A model generated the notes under the pieces. It made no database searches and had not been told where the DNA came from. It worked only from the letters and a program-made list of their open reading frames with translations. The position numbers and the translations under genes are program-made. This document shows positions 1 through 7,341 of a DNA stretch of 25,119 bases, piece by piece. Source of the DNA: an uncultured Bacillaceae bacterium (GTDB lineage: Bacteria > Bacillota > Bacilli > Bacillales > Caldibacillaceae); contig CALKAK010000141.1 in NCBI GenBank assembly GCA_937983015.1, forward strand, positions 1 to 25,119, in the 5' to 3' direction. Position 1 is the first letter of the stretch; each line of letters starts with the position of its first letter.

Positions 1-304
1 ATAATACAGCAAAGATTTTAAAATCCCGTTCCCGCTCCATGAGCATCGCTTCTACTACATAAAGCCAATTCATAAGGATTAAAATCCATATACCACCCGT
101 GGCAAAAAAAGTGAGATAGCCCAATAAAATGACTTGAATGAACAAGAATATGATCAGTGTTTTTTTCGCAATCGGGATAAAAAAAGATAGACCAATTACG
201 ATGGAACCAGTAAATATCGTGACCGGGTCACCCCAGCTCTTTTCTTGACCAAAATACCAGAACCACAATACCAAGATCGGTACGTTCCTAAGTAAACGGG
301 CCAT
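1..304 (-). CDS. membrane protein, N-terminal part (runs off window)
   Basis: The reading frame starts at the ATG at 304 and stays open to the window edge, giving about 101 residues (MARLLRNVPILVLW...). An AGAGGG ribosome binding site lies a few bases upstream. The visible part is very hydrophobic, with three to four predicted membrane segments: residues about 4-18, 30-45, 48-68 and 70-85. It then becomes charged (MERERDFKIF), as at the start of a cytoplasmic domain. A short membrane bundle followed by a soluble domain would suit a sensor kinase or a signalling protein, but the diagnostic part lies outside the window, so no function is assigned. It lies downstream of floT on the same strand but is separated from it by a terminator, and has its own promoter-like sequence. 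Confidence 0.7.
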   Translation of the reverse strand, partial: MARLLRNVPILVLWFWYFGQEKSWGDPVTIFTGSIVIGLSFFIPIAKKTLIIFLFIQVILLGYLTFFATGGIWILILMNWLYVVEAMLMERERDFKIFAVL

Positions 305-334
305 GGATGTTCCCTCTATCACTCGAATTTATTT

Positions 335-363
335 ATTATTTTTACATGAGTTTATTTTGTTAA
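335..363 (-). promoter_or_regulatory. candidate sigma-A promoter of the partial membrane protein
   Basis: Read on the minus strand there is a TTAACA -35-like box at 358-363, a 17-base spacer and an AATAAT -10-like box at 335-340. These sit about 30 bases before the start codon, just after the floT terminator. Only the spacing and approximate boxes support it. Confidence 0.4.
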
Positions 364-388
364 CATTCTTTTATCTGTAATTTGCTAT

Positions 389-421
389 AAAAAAGTCAGG
401 GCTACTTGCAACCCTGACGTT
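389..421 (-). terminator. rho-independent terminator of the yuaF-floT operon
   Basis: On the minus strand GTCAGGG pairs with CCCTGAC (395-401 with 412-418) around a 10-base loop and is followed by a run of T. It lies 15-50 bases past the floT stop codon, so it ends the flotillin operon before the next gene. Confidence 0.88.
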
Positions 422-435
422 TTCTTTTAGTTGTT

Positions 436-1893
436 CTAGCTATTTTTGCCACCGGATAAATTTTCAATGATTTCTTTGATATCGATACCTGTGGTAGCCT
501 TCAAACTATGCTGCAGGTTTGTCATTAAATCTGTGGCATAACCTGACACCTTATTCGCGCCACTCTTCTCACCACCACCACTGGTATCAACCACAGTGAT
601 TTTATCAATATTCGCCAACGGGCTGGCCACTTGTTTCGCATATTCAGGGAGCATCTTCAGAATCATATCGAGGATCGCAGCCTGACCGAAACGTTCAAAG
701 GCTTCGGCGATTTTCTGCTTGGCTTCCGCTTCGGCAAGACCTTTCAAACGAATGATTTCGGCTTCTGCTTCACCCTGGGCTTTCTGTGCTTCTGCCTTCG
801 CCAATCCATCGATCCGAATTCTTTCGGCTTCCGCTTGTGCCAGTGCTTCAATGCGATATTTTTCCGCTTCCGCATTTGCGATTTCTTTCGCCTTATTCGC
901 TATAGCGGACTGTTCAATTGCATAACGTTCCGCATCAGCTTTTTTCTTCACTTCGGCATCATATTGTTTCTCGCGCCGGAGAATTTCTTTTTCTTCCAGT
1001 TCAATTTGTTTCTCCCGCTCAATAATTTTAATTTGCATTTCTTGTTCTGTTACTTCCTGTTTGGCACGTGCAGCTTCTAAATCGTATGCCATATCGGCAC
1101 GAGCTTTGGCAATATCTTGTTCCCGGCGGAATTCAGCGATTTTCAATTCTTTTTCTTTTTCCGCTTCGGCTACTTCTGTTTCTCGCAATAACTCGGCCTT
1201 TTTCGCTTCTTTCACTGCTTCGGCCCGCTTAATACGTGTTTCTTTTTCCGCTTCAGCTTCTGCGATAGCCGCATCCCGTTTTACCTGGGCAATCCGCGGT
1301 TTTCCAAGGGATTCGAGATAACCATTTTTATCCCTTACATCTTTGATCGTGAAAGATACGATCGTCAGTCCCATTTTGGCGAGATCCTGGGATGCGACAC
1401 GCTGCACTTCCTGGGAAAACTTATCCCGGTTTCGATAAATCTCTTCAACAGTCATCGTCCCCAGAATGGAACGAAGATGCCCTTCCAGTACTTCCCGGGC
1501 TTCATTTTCCAACTCTTCCCGCTTTTTACCTAAAAATTGTTCGGCTGCTGTTGCGATTTCTGAGATCGTACTCCCAACTTTAATGATCGCGGTACCATCA
1601 GCCATCACAGGTACCCCTTGTTCTGTATAAACTTCAGGGGTGGAAACATCCAGCTTGATGGATAGCAAACTTAATGGTTCAGCTTTTTGAAAGACCGGAA
1701 ATACAAAAGTTCCGCCGCCGCGAATGATCTTAATTTTGTTTCCCGATTCATCGACGTGGACATTCTTATTGCCAAGAAAACTTCCTGTTACAATTAACGC
1801 TTCATCCGGACCGGCTGTCCGGTACTTTGTAATAAATACACCGATTAGTGCTAGAACTAATACAACTGCAAAACCAATAACGAGAAAGATCAT
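436..1893 (-). CDS. floT: flotillin-like protein FloT (YuaG family)
   Basis: A 485-residue flotillin, close to the roughly 500 residues usual for Bacillus FloT. Residues about 2-22 form an N-terminal membrane hairpin or anchor, followed by the SPFH/PHB domain (about 25-190). Next comes a long Ala/Glu-rich coiled coil (about 200-410) with many EAEAE-type repeats, then a flotillin C-terminus (MILKMLPEYAKQVASPLANI) and a Gly/Ser tail. In the family, FloT organises membrane microdomains and affects membrane fluidity, protease and signalling complexes. The ATG at 1893 has an AAGGAGGAG site, and the gene begins 17 bases after the yuaF stop, so the two form an operon under the sigma-W promoter at 2493-2518. 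No yuaI-like gene follows; a terminator does. Confidence 0.95.
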   Translation of the reverse strand: MIFLVIGFAVVLVLALIGVFITKYRTAGPDEALIVTGSFLGNKNVHVDESGNKIKIIRGGGTFVFPVFQKAEPLSLLSIKLDVSTPEVYTEQGVPVMADGTAIIKVGSTISEIATAAEQFLGKKREELENEAREVLEGHLRSILGTMTVEEIYRNRDKFSQEVQRVASQDLAKMGLTIVSFTIKDVRDKNGYLESLGKPRIAQVKRDAAIAEAEAEKETRIKRAEAVKEAKKAELLRETEVAEAEKEKELKIAEFRREQDIAKARADMAYDLEAARAKQEVTEQEMQIKIIEREKQIELEEKEILRREKQYDAEVKKKADAERYAIEQSAIANKAKEIANAEAEKYRIEALAQAEAERIRIDGLAKAEAQKAQGEAEAEIIRLKGLAEAEAKQKIAEAFERFGQAAILDMILKMLPEYAKQVASPLANIDKITVVDTSGGGEKSGANKVSGYATDLMTNLQHSLKATTGIDIKEIIENLSGGKNS

Positions 1894-1910
1894 GGCACTC
1901 CTCCTTTTAA

Positions 1911-2447
1911 TTACTGATATATTTTCGCATCCTCATAAGGGATGACATATAAAACACCATCTTCCACTTTAACGACAAGCACCTGAACATCTGCCGGAAT
2001 TTCTTTGCCATCGAAACTTTTGGCAGACTTGGCGATTCGTCCGCTCACACTCTCCAAAAGCACCTCTCCAAAACCATCTTCCGGAATGGAAATGATCGTC
2101 TTGCCGATCTTTCCTTTTAAAGTTTCATCAGAGATGGCTAATGAATGTTCGGCTGATCTCATCGGTACAAGAACAAATAAATGTAAACACGTGGTGAGAA
2201 GAAACCCGGCGATCGCTGCGATTACTAAAATAATGACACTTGACCAGGAGGTTGCGATTTCCAATACGTATCCGATGGCGGAAACAAAAATAACGAAAGA
2301 ACCGATTAGAATTGGGTTCAAGAATGGAATCCCTTCATCCAGCCCTTCAATAATATCGCCAAACAATGCATATAAAAGGACAAAAATCCCCGATATAAAC
2401 AAAAGGGCAATGTAAATCGTAGAGATAGGGAAACCAAAAACTTCCAT
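1911..2447 (-). CDS. yuaF: NfeD-family membrane protein YuaF, flotillin partner
   Basis: About 178 residues, near the length of Bacillus YuaF. Three to four membrane segments fill the first 110 residues (FPISTIYIALLFISG, ILIGSFVIFVSAIGYVL, SSVIILVIAAIAGFLL). A soluble OB-fold (NfeD C-terminal) domain follows (LKGKIGKTIISIPEDGFGEV..., then a beta-rich end with VQVLVVKVEDGVLYVIPYE). NfeD proteins accompany SPFH proteins and help shape flotillin assemblies. Two ATGs are close together, at 2453 and 2447. The AAAGGA site is only 3 bases from the first but 9 bases from the second, so I favour 2447. It is the first gene of the operon, 40-odd bases below an exact sigma-W consensus, which suggests induction by envelope stress. 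Confidence 0.9.
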   Translation of the reverse strand: MEVFGFPISTIYIALLFISGIFVLLYALFGDIIEGLDEGIPFLNPILIGSFVIFVSAIGYVLEIATSWSSVIILVIAAIAGFLLTTCLHLFVLVPMRSAEHSLAISDETLKGKIGKTIISIPEDGFGEVLLESVSGRIAKSAKSFDGKEIPADVQVLVVKVEDGVLYVIPYEDAKIYQ

Positions 2448-2492
2448 CGTCATCAGTCCTTTTCAAAATTAGAAAATAATTACAGTATTATT

Positions 2493-2518
2493 TACGATTA
2501 ACTATGGCTTTGGTTTCA
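2493..2518 (-). promoter_or_regulatory. sigma-W promoter of yuaF-floT
   Basis: Reading the minus strand, TGAAAC (2513-2518) is followed by exactly 16 bases and then CGTA (2493-2496). This is the full consensus of ECF sigma-W promoters in Bacillus (TGAAAC-N16-CGTA). It lies about 40 bases upstream of yuaF, and the B. subtilis yuaF operon is a known sigma-W target. The match, spacing and gene all agree. Confidence 0.9.
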
Positions 2519-2606
2519 ACTATACCATTTTTTTAATAAAAATAATTGTCTGATTATTACTTTTATGATATCATGTTAATATCGAAATAATATGGAGGCG
2601 ATGTAC

Positions 2607-3449
2607 ATGACTGAGAAAAACGCCTGGACAATCAACGGGTTTTTGGGCATTCTCATCATCATACTGTTCGCTTTTGCCGGTTTCTACTTTTTGTACAACG
2701 GACAATTTTTATTTGCTGTTCTGTGCCTCGTGGTGACACTTATTTTGGCTTCAGGGATCACGATAGTTCCGCCGAATAAAGCTAAGGTTCTTCTCTTTTT
2801 TGGGAAATACATGGGAAGTATTCGCAACAGTGGCTTGTTCTTTACGGTACCTTTAACAAACCGGTGGACGATTTCGTTAAGGGTACGGAATTTTAATAGC
2901 AGTAAACTCAAAGTCAATGATGTTGACGGAAACCCGATTGAAATTGCGGCGGTAGTCGTTTTTAAAGTTGTTGATTCAGCAAAAGCAGTCTTTGATGTCG
3001 ATGACTATGAGGAATTTGTCGAGATTCAGAGCGAAACGGCCATACGGCATGTGGCGACGAAATATCCATATGACACGTTTGAAGTTGAAGAAGTTTCCCT
3101 GCGTGGAAACGCCGAAGAAGTTTCCCAAGAACTGACTAAAAATCTCCAGGAGCGCTTAAATGTGGCCGGTGTCGAAGTTCTCGAAGCCCGGTTAACTCAT
3201 CTCGCCTACTCCACGGAAATTGCCAGTGCCATGTTGCAACGACAACAGGCCCGGGCGATTTTGGCAGCGCGAAAGAAAATTGTTGAAGGTGCTGTGTCGA
3301 TGGCGGAAATGGCGGTAGAAAAATTAGAAAAAAACGGTCTTGTCGAGTTGGATGATGAGCGGAAAGTTCAGATGATCAACAATTTGATGGTCGCCATCAT
3401 CTCCGACCGAGGTGCCCAGCCCATCATTAATACGAGCACCCTCTATTAA
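2607..3449 (+). CDS. SPFH-domain membrane protein (prohibitin/stomatin-like)
   Basis: A 280-residue SPFH protein unlike FloT: it has two N-terminal membrane segments (about 10-29 and 31-50) and a short linker (ITIVPPNKAKVLLFFGKYMGS). An SPFH domain follows (about 60-215; typical LTHLAYSTEIASAMLQRQQA ending), then a brief helix (ARAILAARKKIVEGAV) and a C-terminal tail. The long flotillin coiled coil is missing. The frame extends upstream to 2592, but GGAGG at 2594-2598 is ideally spaced (8 bases) for the ATG at 2607, so that start is chosen. It is divergent from yuaF-floT. A ribbon-helix-helix gene begins 12 bases after its stop, implying co-transcription. The role is probably membrane scaffolding or quality control by family analogy; no specific partner is known from the sequence. 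Confidence 0.88.
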   Translation: MTEKNAWTINGFLGILIIILFAFAGFYFLYNGQFLFAVLCLVVTLILASGITIVPPNKAKVLLFFGKYMGSIRNSGLFFTVPLTNRWTISLRVRNFNSSKLKVNDVDGNPIEIAAVVVFKVVDSAKAVFDVDDYEEFVEIQSETAIRHVATKYPYDTFEVEEVSLRGNAEEVSQELTKNLQERLNVAGVEVLEARLTHLAYSTEIASAMLQRQQARAILAARKKIVEGAVSMAEMAVEKLEKNGLVELDDERKVQMINNLMVAIISDRGAQPIINTSTLY

Positions 3450-3461
3450 GTGAGGATTGCA

Positions 3462-3629
3462 ATGGTGAAAAAGAAACAGTTCCCGTTACGCATTGATCCC
3501 GAACTTTATAAAATCATCGCTCGATGGGCTGAAGACGAACTGCGTAGCATCAATGGGCACATCGAATATTTATTAAGGGAAGCAGCCATCAAACACGGAA
3601 GAATGAAAAAAGAAAAAAATGAGGAGTAA
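3462..3629 (+). CDS. small Arc-like ribbon-helix-helix protein
   Basis: A 55-residue protein beginning MVKKKQFPLRIDPELY. The strand FPLRI followed by two helices (PELYKIIARWAEDELRS and NGHIEYLLREAAIKHG) is the ribbon-helix-helix pattern of Arc/CopG/HicB-type DNA-binding proteins. The start is fixed by a GTGAGG site 6-7 bases upstream. It lies 12 bases after the SPFH gene and before a terminator, so it is the second gene of a two-gene unit. No toxin gene is next to it, so although similar proteins are often labelled antitoxins, here it may be an autoregulator or DNA-linked partner of the SPFH protein. That last point is inference. Confidence 0.85.
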   Translation: MVKKKQFPLRIDPELYKIIARWAEDELRSINGHIEYLLREAAIKHGRMKKEKNEE

Positions 3630-3639
3630 TTACTATTGC

Positions 3640-3670
3640 AAAAAGAATGCCAATCTGGCATTCTTTTTTT
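3640..3670 (+). terminator. terminator after SPFH-RHH unit
   Basis: AGAATGCCA (3644-3652) pairs with TGGCATTCT (3656-3664) across a 3-base loop. Flanking A and T runs give a hairpin that can act on either strand. Confidence 0.9.
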
Positions 3671-3800
3671 GTTACTGTCATACATATGTCCTTATCAATT
3701 GAATTTTGCCAAAAACAACTGAAAAGGATTTAGCTTTTTGTTCCATTTTTCACAAAAGCAGGTAAAATAGATGTGGACTATTAAAAAAAGGAGAATATTC

Positions 3801-5159
3801 GTGTCTACAGAGCAAAATGTTGTTCGGGAACCGTCTTTGTTTAGTATTACCTGGCCACTTTTTATTGAAATCTCTCTCCATATGAGTTTAGGAATTATAG
3901 CGACACTCATATTAAGCCACCATTCGGATGAAGCAGTGGCCGGAGTCGGGGTCAGCAACCAGATCTTAAGCTTATTTATTCTTGTCTTTAATGTTACAGC
4001 GGTTGGTACAACGATCTTGATCGGTCAGAGCATCGGTGCCGGTCGCCTCGATCGCGCTAGACAGCTCGGACGTTCTTCATTCGGTGTAAACTTTTGGATC
4101 GGGATCATGGTGACTGGCTTTGTATACTTCGGAGCCAGGCTTCTTTTACAATTTTACGATCTGGAAGGAATTGTCTATGATTACGCGCTTGTCTTTTTAC
4201 AAATTACGAGTCTATCGCTAATACTTGAAGCCCTCTCCCTCGTTCTCGGTTCCATTTTAAGAAGCTATGGATATACGAAAGAAACGATGGTCGTAACGGT
4301 GCTAATGAATATCATCAGCGTGACTGGAAACTTTATCGCCATTACCGGTCCTTTCGGTTTACCCGTAACGGGGGTCCCTGGCGTTGCCTGGTCCATCGTC
4401 ATCGCGAGACTCTTTGCCGTTCTGGCGCTATTAATATTAGTCGATAAAATATTAGCCTTGCGATTCCCGCTTAAAGATCTTGTGAAGATACCGAAAGAGG
4501 ATGTTCGCGATGTATTGGCGATCGGTATACCTTCCGGTGGTGAAGGGCTATCATACCAAATCTCGCAGATCGTCATCACGGGCTTCGTTTCCCAGATGGG
4601 TGCGGCTCATCTTTCGGCCCGTGTTTATATTATAAATATTTCCATGTTTTGCTATTTGTTTTCCACCGCCATCGCACAAGGGAACCAGCTTCTTGTCGCC
4701 CGGAATATCGGTTCCCGCCATTATGATCGGGCTTTAAAACGGACATTACGTACTTTGAAATTGGCGACGCTGGCCTCATTGATCGTTCCCTTAGGAGTAG
4801 CGTTTATCGGTCGGCCGATTCTTGAAATCTTCACGACGGATGAAACCATCATCGCCGTTGCCCTTCCCGTATTATGGGCTATTGTGTTTATCGAACCGGG
4901 AAGGGCAATGAATCTCGTTCTCATGAGTTCGCTCAAATCTGCAGGGGATGTGCGCTTCCCGGTGATCATCGGTATCATTTGTATGTGGGGAATTGCCGTT
5001 GTCTTTAGTTATATTCTCGGTATCGAACTGGGGCTTGGTTTGCTCGGAGTTTGGATCGCGCAAGGGTTTGACGAATGGGTGCGCGGTATTTTTGCCACAC
5101 AACGCTGGATCTCGCAAAAATGGCGTCGCAAATATGCGGCCAAAGAGATAGTTTGCTAA
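3801..5159 (+). CDS. MATE-family multidrug/Na+ efflux transporter
   Basis: About 452 residues with twelve hydrophobic segments, the usual MATE size. The N-terminal half shows the family pattern (FSITWPLFIEISLHMSLG, then TLILSHHSDEAVAGVGVSNQI and GTTILIGQSIGAGRLDRA). The second half repeats it (IGIPSGGEGLSYQISQIV and GNQLLVARNIGSRHYDRA). These proteins export cationic drugs or metabolites using a Na+ or H+ gradient. The frame is open from an ATG at 3771, but AAGGAG at 3788-3793 is 7 bases before the GTG at 3801, which I take as the start. It is monocistronic: terminators lie just before and after it. Substrate cannot be told from sequence. Confidence 0.93.
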   Translation: MSTEQNVVREPSLFSITWPLFIEISLHMSLGIIATLILSHHSDEAVAGVGVSNQILSLFILVFNVTAVGTTILIGQSIGAGRLDRARQLGRSSFGVNFWIGIMVTGFVYFGARLLLQFYDLEGIVYDYALVFLQITSLSLILEALSLVLGSILRSYGYTKETMVVTVLMNIISVTGNFIAITGPFGLPVTGVPGVAWSIVIARLFAVLALLILVDKILALRFPLKDLVKIPKEDVRDVLAIGIPSGGEGLSYQISQIVITGFVSQMGAAHLSARVYIINISMFCYLFSTAIAQGNQLLVARNIGSRHYDRALKRTLRTLKLATLASLIVPLGVAFIGRPILEIFTTDETIIAVALPVLWAIVFIEPGRAMNLVLMSSLKSAGDVRFPVIIGIICMWGIAVVFSYILGIELGLGLLGVWIAQGFDEWVRGIFATQRWISQKWRRKYAAKEIVC

Positions 5160-5163
5160 AAAT

Positions 5164-5202
5164 GAAAGCCGCTCTTATGTATTGGAGAGCGGCTCTTTTT
5201 TA
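5164..5202 (+). terminator. terminator of the MATE gene
   Basis: AGCCGCTCT (5167-5175) and AGAGCGGCT (5186-5194) form a 9-bp stem with a 10-base loop, followed by a T run. Confidence 0.92.
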
Positions 5203-5340
5203 TACAGCGTTCATCCTCCGCCTGCATCTGCGATGCTTGCGAAATACAAATTTATTTCTTTCTTGTTGCTTAGAAATGATTCATTGAATTTCACATTCTT
5301 TTTTCCAAAATCACTCGGAAAAAATATGAAATTTATTTGT

Positions 5341-5369
5341 TTGGAAATAACCTAAATTAATGATAATAT
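5341..5369 (+). promoter_or_regulatory. candidate sigma-A promoter of the CMD gene
   Basis: TTGGAA (5341-5346), a 17-base spacer and TAATAT (5364-5369) lie about 40 bases before the TTG start at 5412. The boxes are approximate, so this is a plausible but unproven promoter. Confidence 0.4.
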
Positions 5370-5411
5370 TTTTGTAATCCGGGATAATTTTTTAGGCAAG
5401 GAGGGATGATT

Positions 5412-6068
5412 TTGTCCGGAACCTTCTATGAAAAGTCATACACGCATCACTTAAGAAAACTACGCGAACTTGTTCCTGAACAAATGCAAGCCTGGCAAAC
5501 ATTCACTAAAGTCGTCATGGAAGACGGTGCCCTAACGCGCAAAGAGAAAGAGATAATCGCAGTCGCCATTGCCCATGTCACCGCGTGCCCTTATTGTATT
5601 GATTTTCATACGAAACAGGCGAAAAAACAGGGAGCCACACTTCCTGAACTTGCCGAAGCGGTGTTTGTGGCGATGGCTATTGAAGCAGGTGGGGCCGTTA
5701 CGCATAGCACACATGTTCATAATACCGGGAGAAAAGATGCAAGCGATGCCCTGTATACCCGGAGCAACCTGAAATTTTTGCAAAAGATCGGTGAATATGC
5801 CCCTGACGAATGGCAGGCGTACAATAATTTTAGTTCAACGGCAACAAAAGAGGGCGCATTGTCCGCCAAGTTAAAAGAACTAATCGCTGTCGCTGTAGCC
5901 CATGTAACCCAATGCCCCTACTGCATCGAAGCTCATGCAAATAAGGCACAAAAACTTGGTGCCACCAATGATGAACTAGCGGAAGCGATCATGGTTGCGG
6001 CAGAATTACGTGCGGGTAAAGCGTACTCCCATCTCGCAAATATGATCGCCAGTTTTTCTGAGGAATAA
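5412..6068 (+). CDS. tandem CMD-domain (AhpD-like) peroxidase-type protein
   Basis: About 218 residues made of two carboxymuconolactone decarboxylase-like domains. Each carries the AhpD redox signature: CPYCIDFHTKQAKKQGAT with cysteines at 59 and 62, and CPYCIEAHANKAQKLGAT with cysteines at 168 and 171. Each signature follows an AHVT segment and precedes an ELAEA/MVAA helix. CxxC plus a nearby His is the active-site pattern of alkylhydroperoxidase AhpD, so peroxide or disulphide chemistry is likely; decarboxylation is not implied. The ATG at 5406 is only 1 base after AAGGAGG (5398-5404), whereas the TTG at 5412 is 7 bases away, so TTG is the probable start. It stands alone between its promoter and a terminator. 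Confidence 0.9.
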   Translation: MSGTFYEKSYTHHLRKLRELVPEQMQAWQTFTKVVMEDGALTRKEKEIIAVAIAHVTACPYCIDFHTKQAKKQGATLPELAEAVFVAMAIEAGGAVTHSTHVHNTGRKDASDALYTRSNLKFLQKIGEYAPDEWQAYNNFSSTATKEGALSAKLKELIAVAVAHVTQCPYCIEAHANKAQKLGATNDELAEAIMVAAELRAGKAYSHLANMIASFSEE

Positions 6069-6084
6069 TCTCTTTGTCTTATTC

Positions 6085-6124
6085 ACAAGTGGAAAGATCC
6101 ATTTCCACTTGTCCTTTTCTTTTT
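6085..6124 (+). terminator. terminator of the CMD gene
   Basis: ACAAGTGGAAA (6085-6095) pairs perfectly with TTTCCACTTGT (6102-6112) around a 6-base loop. A T-rich stretch follows. Confidence 0.9.
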
Positions 6125-6194
6125 AGACAAAACGATCCAATCGATCAAAAAATCCTCCGCTAAAAGTGAAGGTTTCTCCCGTCACCAGTATTCT

Positions 6195-6836
6195 TTAGTT
6201 CTCTTCCTCTGCCAGCACCTTTTGTAAAACCTCGACGAATACTTCTTTTGGCTGGGCACCGGAGACCGCGTATTTGTTATTAAACACGAAGAACGGTACC
6301 CCGCGGACACCGATTTGATATGCGAGACCGATATCGCTCAAGACCTCCTCTTTAAATTGATCAGAACTTAACACCTGTTTAACTTTGTCCCGATCCAGTC
6401 CCACTTCCTCAGCTAGTTCAAGCAAAGTGTCATGATCACTGAGGAGTCGCGATTCGGTAAAATACGCATAAAACAGACGCTCGGTCAACTCCTCTTCCTT
6501 TCCTTCCGTCTTCGCGTACTGAAGTAAACGATGGGAATCAAATGTGCTAGTATATTTCAGATCGGCAAAATTATAATTTAACCCCACTTCTTTTGCCCGG
6601 GCGGCAATTTGTGCATTCAACTGTTTAACTTGCTCTACCGGGATCTGTTTTAATTCCGAAAAAGTTTCCGTAAACGATTTTTCCGGATCGTATTTCGCAT
6701 CTGGGTCCAGCTGGTAGCTCCGGTAATGCACTTCCACATTTTCCTGTTCCGGTAGCTCCTTAAGGGCGTCATCTAAAATAGTTTTCCCGATATAGCAAAA
6801 AGGACAGACGAAATCGGACCATACATCGATTCGCAT
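6195..6836 (-). CDS. DsbA-family thiol oxidoreductase, FrnE type
   Basis: A 213-residue cytoplasmic thioredoxin-fold protein with the FrnE/2-hydroxychromene-2-carboxylate isomerase layout. The start MRIDVWSDFVCPFCYIG has the active-site CPFC (Cys11, Cys14). A helical insertion covers about 40-160. The end GVRGVPFFVFNNKYAVSGAQ supplies the cis-proline loop (VP) and last strand. There is no signal peptide, as in other FrnE proteins, which act on thiols inside the cell and have been linked to oxidative stress. The frame extends to 6854, but AGGGG lies 8 bases before the ATG at 6836 and family members start at this point, so 6836 is preferred. It is a single gene, divergent from the cyclic-di-GMP gene. 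Confidence 0.92.
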   Translation of the reverse strand: MRIDVWSDFVCPFCYIGKTILDDALKELPEQENVEVHYRSYQLDPDAKYDPEKSFTETFSELKQIPVEQVKQLNAQIAARAKEVGLNYNFADLKYTSTFDSHRLLQYAKTEGKEEELTERLFYAYFTESRLLSDHDTLLELAEEVGLDRDKVKQVLSSDQFKEEVLSDIGLAYQIGVRGVPFFVFNNKYAVSGAQPKEVFVEVLQKVLAEEEN

Positions 6837-7341
6837 CCCCTTCACCCCTACCATTTCATTATCATAATAGGACCTTTCGAACTCATTTTTCCTATTTCCA
6901 CAATCATATAACCGATTCCATCGTCAGGCAAATGAAACGACCGATTCTTTTTTGGAAAAATTTTTTTATGCTTAGTTGAAAGCCCCCTTGTTCATGGATT
7001 TCTTATTTAATAAATTTTTCCCATAAAGTTTTCCGCGTGATTGAAGATAAAATTTTTATAGGGTAACTTTATTACAACAAATTACTAATGGATATCCGAA
7101 TGAAATGGTGGGAAATAACCCTGATATTATAGTATAATTTTTTTGAAAAGTGCTTGTTCATGTCCAAGCATGCATTTTCAAATTTTTTTGCGTGAATATG
7201 CGGTTCATAATTTTTTGTCGTTGTTCATATTCAGATCAAACCATAAACGAAGCGATCTCCAAGAATCCGTCAATCCTGAGTCAGAGTTCTCTACTGGTAG
7301 CAGGTTCCCAGGAGAAACCGTTAGAAAGAAGGTGCACCCGG
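6837..7341. other. divergent intergenic region and long leader of the c-di-GMP gene
   Basis: About 500 bases without a convincing gene. The left part is AT-rich and should carry the promoter of the FrnE gene. A TATAAT at 7133-7138 is a good -10 box for the rightward gene, although no clear -35 box is seen. If used, it gives a leader of about 200 bases. The frame of the downstream gene is open back to a GTG at 7150. However, the encoded peptide (Cys/Phe-rich, no ribosome binding site) does not look like real protein. Confidence 0.5.

Noticed and set aside
631..1321. Three overlapping plus-strand open frames opposite floT
   Set aside because: They mirror the Ala/Glu-rich coiled-coil codons of floT and have no ribosome binding sites or sensible protein composition.
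3462..3629. Toxin-antitoxin pair
   Set aside because: The ribbon-helix-helix protein has no toxin-like neighbour; the adjacent gene is an SPFH membrane protein.
5361..5375. Possible Fur or PerR box (TGATAAT half-site) before the CMD gene
   Set aside because: Only one half-site fits; the other half matches about 3 of 7 bases.
6905..6950. Second sigma-W-like TGAAAC on the plus strand upstream of the cyclic-di-GMP gene
   Set aside because: No CGTA occurs at 16-17 bases downstream.
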